37,661 nucleotides of DNA from an uncultured Clostridia bacterium (GTDB taxonomy: Bacteria > Bacillota > Clostridia > Christensenellales > Borkfalkiaceae). Position 1 is the stretch's first letter. Each line of letters starts with the position of its first letter. Shown one piece after another: positions 31,392-37,661 of the stretch. Under the pieces are notes generated by a model. The model was given only the letters and a program-made list of their open reading frames with translations, was not told the origin of the DNA and did not search any database. The DNA lies in assembly GCA_947088135.1 (NCBI GenBank), contig CAMUFJ010000018.1, positions 1 to 37,661 of the forward strand, given 5' to 3'. Position numbers and translations under genes: made by a program.

Positions 31392-33161
31392 TTATTCCTG
31401 CGCTTCAATCAAGCCGTCGATCAAGGTTTTCAAATCCTCATAGTTGTGGAAGGATTGCGTGCTGTTGTAGAGAACGACGCCCTCTTCGTCCACAACGACC
31501 GTCATGGGCCATGTGGACTTTCCGCCAAGCAGTTGATAAGTCAGGCAGGTTGCGCCTTCGAGGTTGTCCTGCGCAAAGGTGAGTACGTGTCCCGCCCAGT
31601 TGCTCTCGATAAACGCGTTCACGTCGCGGGTGGAAGAACCGTGGATCGCAATCACGCTGACGTCGGGGCGGTCTTTCGCCAGCATATCGAAATAGGGGAT
31701 TTCCTGTACGCACGGCGTACACCAAGTAGCCCAGAAGTTGACGACGGTCACTTTTCCGCGGTTTTCGGAGAGAGTGAAGCTTCCGTCCGAGCCGTACAGT
31801 TTCACCGTAAAGTCGGGAGCAGTCTGTCCTACCTCGTAGCCGATCGTAACGTCGGTCGGCGGGTCGGGCTTTTTTTCTACGTCGATAAAGTTATAATATA
31901 CGAGCGCGCCGATGAGAACTGCAATCGCAACGATCCAAGCCGAAAGCTCCAACCAAAACGCCTTTCCGCGTTTGGGACGGGGACGGACGACGGCGTTCAT
32001 TTCTTTCTCGTCCGTCTTTTCGCAAAGAGGGGCGGGAACTGCGCATGCGGCGCTCGCTTCGTTTTCGCCTTGCGGCGCAGGGAAGAGTTCCGCAGAAGTA
32101 ATTTCGATTTTTCCGTTTGAAACGCCGAGCGGCTTTGCGGGAGTTTCCTCTACTGCCTGCTTATGCAGGAAGAGCTTGGAGCCTTTCCAGCTGATTGCCT
32201 TTGTGGGGCAGACGGAAATACATTCCCCGCAGTTGATGCATTCGTGGTCGCCCACGCGCTTCACGTCCATCTTGCATACCGAAACGCACTTTCCGCAGTC
32301 GGTGCAGTCGTTCTTGTTAACTTTCACGCCGATGAGCGCGATTCTGTTGAAGAAGCCGTAAATTGCACCGAGGGGGCAGAAGAAACGGCAGAAAAAGCGG
32401 AAGATGAAAATGGAAGCGACGATAAACGCCACGAGCAAGGAGAACTTCCACAAAAACTGACCGCCGAGCATCCCGAACATTTCGCCGTTGTCGGGGTGGA
32501 TGAGCAAGCCGATCGCTCCGCCGATCGTTCCCGCAGGGCAGATATATTTGCAGAAGGCGGGCAGAGGCACGTCGCGCAGGGCGTAAAGAAGCGGGATAAC
32601 GACCACCAGCAAGACGAGCAACACGTATTTGAAGTAGGAAAGCACGCGGGTCACGCGGCTTTTTTTCAATTTGGGCGAGCGTATTTTATAGAGCAATTCC
32701 TGCCCGAGCCCTACGGGGCACAAAAATCCGCAGATCGTGCGGGCAAAGATAAGCCCGAACAGGGCTAAAATACCGATCACGTAGTAGGGCGCGCGAGTCC
32801 CGCTCTCCGCAAGCGCGTTTTGGAATGCGCCGAGGGGGCACGCTCCCACCGCCCCGGGGCAGGAATAACAGTTGAGCCCCGGCACGCATAAGTACTTGGT
32901 CGTTTCGCTCGTGTAAATACTGCCCTTGATATAGCCTTTGATATTGGCGTTATAGAGGAGGGCGGCGTACACTTGAATGAGCCTGCGTTTACTCGGTTTA
33001 TGGTCTTTCAGCCATTGCTTGAAGGTGCGCCGTTCATGCTTGACGCCCGTTTGAAGTTCTATTTTTTTAATTTGTTTGCGTCGGCGTACGATGCGCCAGA
33101 CGATAAAAGCGACGAGCAGGGCGGCGACGAGGCAGGAAATTACAATAATTGCTATCTTCAC
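31392..33161 (-). CDS. Membrane polyferredoxin fused to a TlpA-type thioredoxin domain
   Basis: 589 residues from GTG 33161, which has TAGGAGGCAG upstream; the longer frame overlaps the upstream gene. N-terminal helix (4-24), then a NapH/CcoG-like membrane core with four Cys-x3-CP-type sites: CYSCPGAVGACP (98-109), CGFLCP (144-149), CKYICP (204-209), CRFFCP (258-263). Two cytoplasmic [4Fe-4S] ferredoxin motifs follow (286-296 CTDCGKCVSVC; 308-318 CINCGECISVC), a linker, a last helix (about 405-424) and a thioredoxin-like domain (440-589) with WCTPC (Cys481/484) and STWPMT cis-Pro. Suggests electron transfer from ferredoxin across the membrane to extracytoplasmic thiols. Operon with 33172. Direction and partners are inferred. 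Confidence 0.9.
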   Translation of the reverse strand: MKIAIIVISCLVAALLVAFIVWRIVRRRKQIKKIELQTGVKHERRTFKQWLKDHKPSKRRLIQVYAALLYNANIKGYIKGSIYTSETTKYLCVPGLNCYSCPGAVGACPLGAFQNALAESGTRAPYYVIGILALFGLIFARTICGFLCPVGLGQELLYKIRSPKLKKSRVTRVLSYFKYVLLVLLVVVIPLLYALRDVPLPAFCKYICPAGTIGGAIGLLIHPDNGEMFGMLGGQFLWKFSLLVAFIVASIFIFRFFCRFFCPLGAIYGFFNRIALIGVKVNKNDCTDCGKCVSVCKMDVKRVGDHECINCGECISVCPTKAISWKGSKLFLHKQAVEETPAKPLGVSNGKIEITSAELFPAPQGENEASAACAVPAPLCEKTDEKEMNAVVRPRPKRGKAFWLELSAWIVAIAVLIGALVYYNFIDVEKKPDPPTDVTIGYEVGQTAPDFTVKLYGSDGSFTLSENRGKVTVVNFWATWCTPCVQEIPYFDMLAKDRPDVSVIAIHGSSTRDVNAFIESNWAGHVLTFAQDNLEGATCLTYQLLGGKSTWPMTVVVDEEGVVLYNSTQSFHNYEDLKTLIDGLIEAQE

Positions 33162-33171
33162 GTTCTGCCTC

Positions 33172-33972
33172 CTAACCCAAACCGATGCACTCGGTGCAAA
33201 TATTGATCGCCTTGATGAGCACGTCGCGCGCGCCGCCGTTGACGATGCCGAGAATAATAAAGGTAACGGCGACGACGAACACGATCCCGCGCGCCACCCA
33301 AAGGGCAATATCGCCCGAAAGCGCTTTTTTCGCTTTCTCGATCCATTCGGGTTCGCCGTGTTCCCGAGGCTCGCGGTTGCCGTATTTCACGAGCGCTTTC
33401 AGCTCTTTTAACTGCCTTCCCGCGATATAGCCGTTTGCAACGGCGACGCCGATGAGGGTGACGAACGCAACGGCGATCCAAGGCAACACGTTTTTGACCA
33501 TTGCAAAAATTTCGCCCGTGATGTTTTCGCTCAAAAAGTGCGAGGTGTTCAGCATATATACGAGCACGGCGACCGTGCAGCCCAACAGCACCGCGCATTC
33601 GCCCGACCAGATATAGAGGCGCAGGTTATGGAGTTTTTTGTAATTTTTTTCCGCTCTTTCGTATTCTTCGCCTTCGCCGCCCGAGGGGATCTTTGCCGAA
33701 AGCAGTTTGACGGCGTGCTCCTTCGCGGGCTTCATGCGCACCGTAAAGAGAGGGAACACCGCGCCTACTGCGATTGCGCCGATGAGGAAAATAAAGGGGA
33801 TCGCCAAGTTTTGCAAACGCCGTACGACGATCTCCTGCGTAAATGCGCCATTCGTCGCGCCGCCCGAATAGTAAATATCCGCCGCAACGCAAATAAACGC
33901 AATTCCCATCGCCACGACAAAAACCCCGATCGCGATCGCGTATAGGTATCGAATTTTCTCCGTTTTGATCAT
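33172..33972 (-). CDS. Membrane protein with C-terminal CxxC, partner of the polyferredoxin fusion
   Basis: 266 residues with about five hydrophobic segments (near 8-31, 50-72, 123-143, 160-182, 232-254) and a charged cytoplasmic-looking middle (about 80-120). It ends INICTECIGLG, placing a CxxC (Cys259/262) four residues from the C-terminus, which is unusual and could bind metal or take part in thiol exchange. It lies 10 bp upstream of the GTG of 31392 and shares its promoter, so the two probably form one complex. No named family recognised. Confidence 0.85.
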   Translation of the reverse strand: MIKTEKIRYLYAIAIGVFVVAMGIAFICVAADIYYSGGATNGAFTQEIVVRRLQNLAIPFIFLIGAIAVGAVFPLFTVRMKPAKEHAVKLLSAKIPSGGEGEEYERAEKNYKKLHNLRLYIWSGECAVLLGCTVAVLVYMLNTSHFLSENITGEIFAMVKNVLPWIAVAFVTLIGVAVANGYIAGRQLKELKALVKYGNREPREHGEPEWIEKAKKALSGDIALWVARGIVFVVAVTFIILGIVNGGARDVLIKAINICTECIGLG

Positions 33973-34000
33973 AGGAACTTCCCGAATTTTTGTTTTCAGT

Positions 34001-34029
34001 ATTATAACATAAACCCGCGCCGCTGTCAA
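34001..34029 (-). promoter_or_regulatory. Consensus promoter of the redox operon
   Basis: Minus-strand TTGACA (34029-34024), 17-bp spacer ending TGT, TATAAT (34006-34001). Confidence 0.87.
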
Positions 34030-34090
34030 GCCAATCGCGTCCGTGCCGCGCGCGTCGGATCATGTAAATTTTGCCGAAGCGCAAAGATTA

Positions 34091-34657
34091 TCATTTTAAA
34101 GTCATGATAATGGCCTGGGGAAAATCGCCGAAATTTTTTCCGAACAGATTGAGTCCGCCGCGGTGTACGGCGTCTTCTTTAACCCCGATTTCGAAGCTGA
34201 CGGCATTGCTTTCGTGAAGCTTCAAATCGTCGAGCTTTATTTTGACGCGAATAGTGATATCGGAGGGCCAATCGTTGTTGTAGTAAATCGTTTCCGAACA
34301 AATTTCAAAGGTAAACGAGAGCTTTTTGTGCGGAAGATCTTTAATGTTTTTTGCGGGGAAGCGATTGGTGATAAAGCCCGAATCGAACCATATGCATTCC
34401 GCGTCGATGCGGGAGGGGGAGAAAAATACGCTCGGATCGTCGAACGTTTCGATTTCGCGTTCCTTTCCCGTCATTCCGCACGGCGCTATTACGTCGCAAT
34501 CTGCAAACATTCCGAGGGGCATTTCCATAGAGAATTCGTTTTCCGAAAGCTCCTTTTGCAAGGGTTGGAGGGAAACCGAAATATCCAAAATGGCTTGCGA
34601 AAGGTATTTCACGTGCCCCTTGATCCCCGGAAGGTAGGAGATATAGATGAGCCCCGC
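34091..34657 (-). pseudogene. 5'-truncated regulator of the COG4189 type (HTH lost)
   Basis: The frame from 34657 reads AGLIYISYLPGIKGHVKYL..., which matches the point where an ArsR-like winged helix ends in COG4189-type regulators, followed by the family's C-terminal domain: MEMPLGMFADCDVIAPCGM, ETFDDPSVFFSPSRIDAE, IWFDSGFITNRFP, YNNDWPSD, GGLNLFG. A TAA at 34660-34658 precedes it and no HTH coding sequence is found beyond, only AT-rich DNA. A GTG at 34612 could start a 173-residue remnant, but without an evident ribosome site. The C-terminal end looks intact (TGA 34093-34091). Best read as a gene cut by insertion, deletion or contig joining. Family recall is from memory. Confidence 0.7.
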
Positions 34658-34735
34658 TTAAAGCTTCGGTAATAGGCGGAATAATATTTATTTTTATAGG
34701 AATCGAAGTTTTTGTAAGCAGTTTAATATAATAAC
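34657..34735. other. Composition junction between GC-rich backbone and AT-rich segment
   Basis: To the left, coding DNA is clearly GC-rich; to the right, for 2.6 kb, it is AT-rich (roughly 40% GC by eye). The regulator homology stops at the same place. No transposase, tRNA or clear end repeats are visible. Confidence 0.65.
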
Positions 34736-34766
34736 GTAGCAGATAAACAGACCGCTACGGTTTTTT
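34735..34766 (+). terminator. Terminator at the left end of the AT-rich segment
   Basis: Stem CGTAGC / GCTACG with a 13-base loop, then G and six T. No plus-strand gene precedes it here, so it may belong to a gene left behind at the junction. Confidence 0.6.
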
Positions 34767-34800
34767 AATGAAATGCATTCTGCCGTACAGCTATTAAATT

Positions 34801-34824
34801 ATCTGCAATTGGCAGATTTTTTTT
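34801..34824 (+). terminator. Second tandem terminator
   Basis: Stem ATCTGC / GCAGAT with AATTG loop followed by eight T, 35 bp after the first terminator and again with no gene upstream on this strand. Confidence 0.65.
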
Positions 34825-34870
34825 ATATTTAAATAAATTTTTTAAAAACTTAATATTTACTTAAAAAAAC

Positions 34871-34879
34871 TGTTATAGT
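34871..34879 (+). promoter_or_regulatory. Extended -10 promoter of the seven-helix protein gene
   Basis: TGT-TATAGT with only a poor -35 (TTAATA at 34850-34855). CGGAG precedes ATG 34915. Confidence 0.45.
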
Positions 34880-34914
34880 ATACGGGTAGAAATTAAAAAA
34901 CACGGAGAAATTTT

Positions 34915-35619
34915 ATGGTTCAAGGTATTATGGAATTATTGTTTGACGCAGCGTATTTGATATTTGCTCTCGCCGTAGGCATTTATCTTATAGTTAAAGG
35001 CAAAAGCAGGTTTTTCAAAATGTTCGGAATAATGGCTGTCGTGTTATCGTCGGGGGATTCGTTTCATCTGGTGCCGCGGGTTTATGCGCTTTTAACTACG
35101 GGGTTAGAGGCTAACGCGTTTGCGCTCGGTTTAGGTAAGCTTATTACTTCAATCACAATGACGGGCTTTTACGTTATTCTTTACTTTATTCTTGAAAGTG
35201 TTTGGCAGCCTGAAAATAAATTAAAGTTATTAAGCAGAATTTCGCTGTTTGTTCTGGCGGCGCTGCGCATTATTCTTTGCGCATTCCCTCAAAACGACTG
35301 GTTCTCTTACGAGGGCAATCTGCTTTGGGGCATTTTAAGAAATATTCCGTTTGCAGTGATAGGCATAGGCATTATAGCTATTTGTTTTTTGATAGCAAGA
35401 AAAACTAAGGACAAAAGCTATTTAATAATGGCTGTTATGGTTATTTTGTCTTTCGGTTTTTATATTCCGGTTGTGCTCTTTGCGCATATAATACCTGTTA
35501 TAGGCGTTTTAATGATACCTAAAACGTTGGCTTACGTCGGCGTGGTTGTTATAGGTCTTTTAAAACACCGTCAGGCAGTAAAAGCCGAGGCGCAGGCTCA
35601 ATTGACAGAGAACGTTTAA
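34915..35619 (+). CDS. Seven-helix membrane protein, unknown function
   Basis: 234 residues, about seven hydrophobic segments (near 10-28, 36-50, 70-93, 103-122, 138-158, 168-190, 195-214) and a polar C-terminal tail. A SSGDSFHLVPRVY motif after helix 2 stands out, with charged and polar residues in a membrane context. No known family assigned. It lies directly upstream of a two-component pair and shares its AT-rich composition. Its last codons contain the promoter of that pair. It could be a sensor accessory, immunity or transport protein; this is inference only. Confidence 0.75.
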   Translation: MVQGIMELLFDAAYLIFALAVGIYLIVKGKSRFFKMFGIMAVVLSSGDSFHLVPRVYALLTTGLEANAFALGLGKLITSITMTGFYVILYFILESVWQPENKLKLLSRISLFVLAALRIILCAFPQNDWFSYEGNLLWGILRNIPFAVIGIGIIAICFLIARKTKDKSYLIMAVMVILSFGFYIPVVLFAHIIPVIGVLMIPKTLAYVGVVVIGLLKHRQAVKAEAQAQLTENV

Positions 35620-35630
35620 TCTGGTATACT
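35602..35630 (+). promoter_or_regulatory. Promoter of the two-component operon, embedded in the preceding gene
   Basis: TTGACA (35602-35607) inside the last codons of the membrane protein gene, 17-bp spacer ending TGG, TATACT (35625-35630). Start expected near 35637. Confidence 0.75.
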
Positions 35631-35634
35631 TGCG

Positions 35635-35656
35635 GGAGAAACAAAAAGGTTTCTCC
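35635..35656 (+). promoter_or_regulatory. 5'-terminal stem-loop of the two-component mRNA
   Basis: Perfect 8-bp stem GGAGAAAC / GTTTCTCC with a 6-base loop, beginning at the predicted transcript start and ending 22 bases before the response regulator ATG. It lacks a T-run, so it is not a terminator. The GGAG-like strand is sequestered. Confidence 0.6.
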
Positions 35657-35678
35657 AATAAATTTTACGGGGGCGGCA

Positions 35679-36347
35679 ATGTTTAATATTCTCTTGGCGG
35701 AAGATGAAATTGCTTTAAGAAAACTGATAAAATTTAATCTTGAAAAGCGCGGTTTTTCCGTTTACGAATGCGGCAACGGACAGGAGGCGTTAACTTTATT
35801 AGAAAATAAAGATACAGACCTAATAATAACGGATATAATGATGCCTGTTATTGACGGCAACGCATTAACGCAAACCGTAAAATCAAAAAACGCAGATTTG
35901 CCTGTAATTATGTTGACCGCTTTAAGCACTATTGACGATAAGAAAAAGAGTTTTGAGGGCGGAGCAGACGATTATTTAACAAAACCAGTAGATTATGACG
36001 AGTTGGAGCTGCGTATAAGGGCGTTGTTGCGGCGTTACGGCCGTGTTTCAAAACAAAAAATTCAAGCTGGCAATACAGAATTGCATTTTCCGACTAAGAC
36101 GCTGAAAATAGATTCGGTAATTATAGACACTGCGAAAAAGGAATTTTTGTTATTGTTTACTTTGCTGTCCTCAAAGGGGAGGATATTTTCACGGGCACAA
36201 CTGTTAGATGAAATATGGGGTATGGATTCCGAGAGCTTGGAGCGCACCGTGGACGTTCATATAAATAAACTGCGAGAAAAGATTGTGAATAGCGATGTTG
36301 AAATTATTTCCGTACGCGGACTCGGATACAAGGCGGAACTGAAATGA
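35679..36347 (+). CDS. OmpR/PhoB family response regulator
   Basis: 222 residues. Receiver domain 1-115 with acidic pocket Glu8/Asp9, phospho-acceptor Asp52 (ITDIMMP), Thr80 and Lys102 (TKP). C-terminal winged helix (about 130-222) with EFLLLFTLLSSKGRIFSR, RTVDVHINKLREKI and VRGLGYK, the classic OmpR recognition segment. Its stop overlaps the kinase start as ATGA, so the pair is translationally coupled. It probably controls genes in or near the AT-rich segment; the target is not identifiable here. Confidence 0.95.
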   Translation: MFNILLAEDEIALRKLIKFNLEKRGFSVYECGNGQEALTLLENKDTDLIITDIMMPVIDGNALTQTVKSKNADLPVIMLTALSTIDDKKKSFEGGADDYLTKPVDYDELELRIRALLRRYGRVSKQKIQAGNTELHFPTKTLKIDSVIIDTAKKEFLLLFTLLSSKGRIFSRAQLLDEIWGMDSESLERTVDVHINKLREKIVNSDVEIISVRGLGYKAELK

Positions 36348-37339
36348 AAAAACTGATATTTAAAATATTTTTAATGATGGGAGCCTCAATGCTTTTGGTG
36401 TTTGGAATTTCTCGTATAACGCTTGCGGTATTGCAAAGCAAATCGATAACAAACCCCGTTGTGTCCTATCATATCAGTCTGATTTCCGGCGCGTTGGGAC
36501 TAATACTGTTTACGGTGTTGCTTTACATTTTTATAGGCAAACGTTTGAAGTCGGTTTCCGCGGCGGTAAACGCGGTTGCAAACGGAAATCTCGATATAAA
36601 AGTTCCGGTCAAAGGAAACGACGAATTATCGCAACTGTCGGGCGACTTCAATAAAATGACGGAGGGTTTGAAATCCAACGAGTACCTGAATCGCGAATTT
36701 GTAAAAAACGTTTCGCACGAATTCAAAACGCCGCTCAGTATAATTTTGGGGTACAGCGATTTGCTGCGCACAAGCGATTTAACAAAAGAAGAAGAGCAAG
36801 AATATTTAAATTTTATTTATAATGAAGCGGTAAGACTAACAAGTCTAAGCGAAAAATTGCTTGCCGTGAGCAAGTTGGATTCGGACGGTAATATAAATTG
36901 TTCGGACAGGTTTTCAGTTGACGGGCAGATACGCGATATTATTCTTTCAATGCAGTTAGTATGGCAGAAAAAAGAATTGAAAGTGGAAGCGGAAATGGAG
37001 AAAACCGAATATGTTTCAAATAAAGATTTGTGCTATCTTGTTTGGCAGAATTTGATTTCAAATGCGGTGAAGTATACGGCTGAACGCGGGGAAATATTTA
37101 TAGAATTAAGCAATGACGGCGAAAATATAATTTTCAGCATTACAAACACGGGTAACGCTTTAAAAGGTAAAGAAAATTTAATTTTCCAACCCTTTTACAC
37201 AAGCGACGGAGCGGGCAAGGAAAAGGGCACCGGGCTCGGGCTGCCGCTGGTTAAAAAAGTGCTCGGTAGATTAGGCGGAAATATCGAGGTTTTTTGCAAT
37301 CAAAATACAAAGTTCGTAGTAAAACTGCCTGTAAAGTAA
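36344..37339 (+). CDS. Sensor histidine kinase with very short extracellular loop
   Basis: 331 residues. Two membrane helices (about 5-29 and 43-65) separated by only about 13 residues, a HAMP linker (66-118), HisKA with SHEFKTPLS (His125), and an ATPase domain with N-box NLISNAVKYT, a TNTG variant of the G1 box seen in VanS-like kinases, and GTGLGLPLV. The tiny loop cannot form a sensor domain, as in intramembrane-sensing kinases (LiaS/BceS type), so it may sense through a membrane partner, perhaps the seven-helix protein upstream. It phosphorylates the coupled response regulator. Confidence 0.95.
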   Translation: MKKLIFKIFLMMGASMLLVFGISRITLAVLQSKSITNPVVSYHISLISGALGLILFTVLLYIFIGKRLKSVSAAVNAVANGNLDIKVPVKGNDELSQLSGDFNKMTEGLKSNEYLNREFVKNVSHEFKTPLSIILGYSDLLRTSDLTKEEEQEYLNFIYNEAVRLTSLSEKLLAVSKLDSDGNINCSDRFSVDGQIRDIILSMQLVWQKKELKVEAEMEKTEYVSNKDLCYLVWQNLISNAVKYTAERGEIFIELSNDGENIIFSITNTGNALKGKENLIFQPFYTSDGAGKEKGTGLGLPLVKKVLGRLGGNIEVFCNQNTKFVVKLPVK

Positions 37340-37368
37340 AAAAGCTGATTTTTTAATATTCTGCAATA

Positions 37369-37399
37369 AAAACTACCCGAATATTATTCGGGTAGTTTT
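37369..37399. terminator. Terminator after the two-component operon
   Basis: 13-bp stem AAAACTACCCGAA / TTCGGGTAGTTTT with a TATTA loop; both arms A/T-ended, so likely bidirectional. Confidence 0.85.
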
Positions 37400-37447
37400 C
37401 GTTTTAAGAACGGATATTAGTTGTATAAAAATAATATGACGAGTTAG

Positions 37448-37661
37448 CTATGGCGTTATTTTAAATATATTTATACGGAATTATGCAGTTCGGACTTTTG
37501 GAGCGAACGCGGCGGTCAGCTTTCTTACGGCAATATGCAAGATGAATTCTACGAGCAAGTGAGCGTACATTACGGCTTGGAACGCGGCGAAGTCGGAAGC
37601 AATAAAAAGCATACGACAAAGTATCAATGGCAAAAGCAAAAACAAGAAGCCGAGCTTGCAA
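37448..37661 (+). pseudogene. MobV/Pre-type relaxase fragment (no start, runs off window)
   Basis: Frame opens after TAG (37445-37447) and stays open to the window end (71 codons). It contains SDFWSERGG, MQDEFYEQV and HYGLERGEVGSNKKHTT, a pattern typical of the middle of plasmid recombination/mobilisation (MobV, Pre) relaxases that nick an origin of transfer. No suitable start codon or ribosome site lies upstream and the N-terminal catalytic region is absent, so this is a truncated copy unless a frameshift joins it to missing sequence. GC is higher than in the two-component genes beside it. It points to a mobilisable plasmid or integrative element. Confidence 0.7.

Noticed and set aside
34163..34672. 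169-codon plus-strand frame opposite the truncated regulator
   Set aside because: The minus strand carries a clear conserved regulator domain; the plus frame has no ribosome site or recognisable motif.
37461..37661. Minus-strand frame at the right edge
   Set aside because: The plus strand reads a recognisable MobV-type segment, so the minus frame is its shadow.

Overview
The window reads as a chromosome segment of an anaerobic Bacillota (Clostridia) bacterium, probably an uncultured gut-type lineage such as Christensenellales. That placement is an inference. It rests on an NAD-linked [FeFe] hydrogenase operon, strong Shine-Dalgarno sites, many Gram-positive-style lipoproteins, LacI/CUT1 sugar uptake genes, a DegV protein, and a mostly GC-rich coding style interrupted by AT-rich patches.

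Layout, left to right. (1) 1-3959, minus strand: hndA-hndC-hndD, a three-subunit NAD(P)-linked [FeFe] hydrogenase whose catalytic subunit runs off the left edge. (2) 4000-5700: small accessory genes. These are a three-helix membrane protein behind a 15-codon upstream reading frame, an XRE repressor divergent from a small helical protein with two operators on a consensus promoter, and a short gene broken by a stop at codon 3. The XRE cassette lies between two 46-bp direct repeats that carry terminators. (3) 5828-6682: a DegV fatty-acid-binding protein. (4) 6711-19536: a sugar locus. A LacI regulator faces a probable seven-gene operon: Gfo/Idh/MocA oxidoreductase, GH114-type glycosidase lipoprotein with a discoidin-like domain, a large solute-binding lipoprotein, two LplB/YtcP-type permeases, an unknown lipoprotein and a cell-surface protein. 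No ATPase gene is present. (5) 19613-22064: a GNAT-like acyltransferase-domain protein convergent with a Na+/phosphate cotransporter. (6) 22384-33972: a secreted transglutaminase-like protein with the same unusual C-terminal tail as the surface protein of region 4, two large lipoproteins (one with a TlpA-type thioredoxin domain), and convergent to them a membrane polyferredoxin fused to a second TlpA domain, with its membrane partner. (7) 34091-34657: a transcriptional regulator that has lost its DNA-binding half, ending at an abrupt change to AT-rich DNA. (8) 34680-37661: a seven-helix membrane protein, an OmpR-type response regulator, a histidine kinase with a very short external loop, and a start-less fragment of a MobV/Pre relaxase, which together suggest a mobile element or its remnant.

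How the parts may work together. Region 4 looks like a glycan-foraging unit: the glycosidase cuts a polymer (galactosamine-containing if it behaves like characterised GH114 enzymes), the lipoprotein and permeases import the fragments using an ATPase encoded elsewhere, the oxidoreductase processes the sugar, and LacI controls the set. Region 6 suggests an extracytoplasmic thiol-redox relay in which electrons from cytoplasmic iron-sulfur carriers cross the membrane to TlpA domains outside. Regions 4 and 6 also share a C-terminal tail (SGCGS, hydrophobic stretch, basic end) that may mark a protein-sorting class.

Most promoters found by eye follow one layout: a good -35, a 17-bp spacer ending in TGn, and a -10. 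Three are identical at all fixed positions. All assignments come from reading sequence without database searches.
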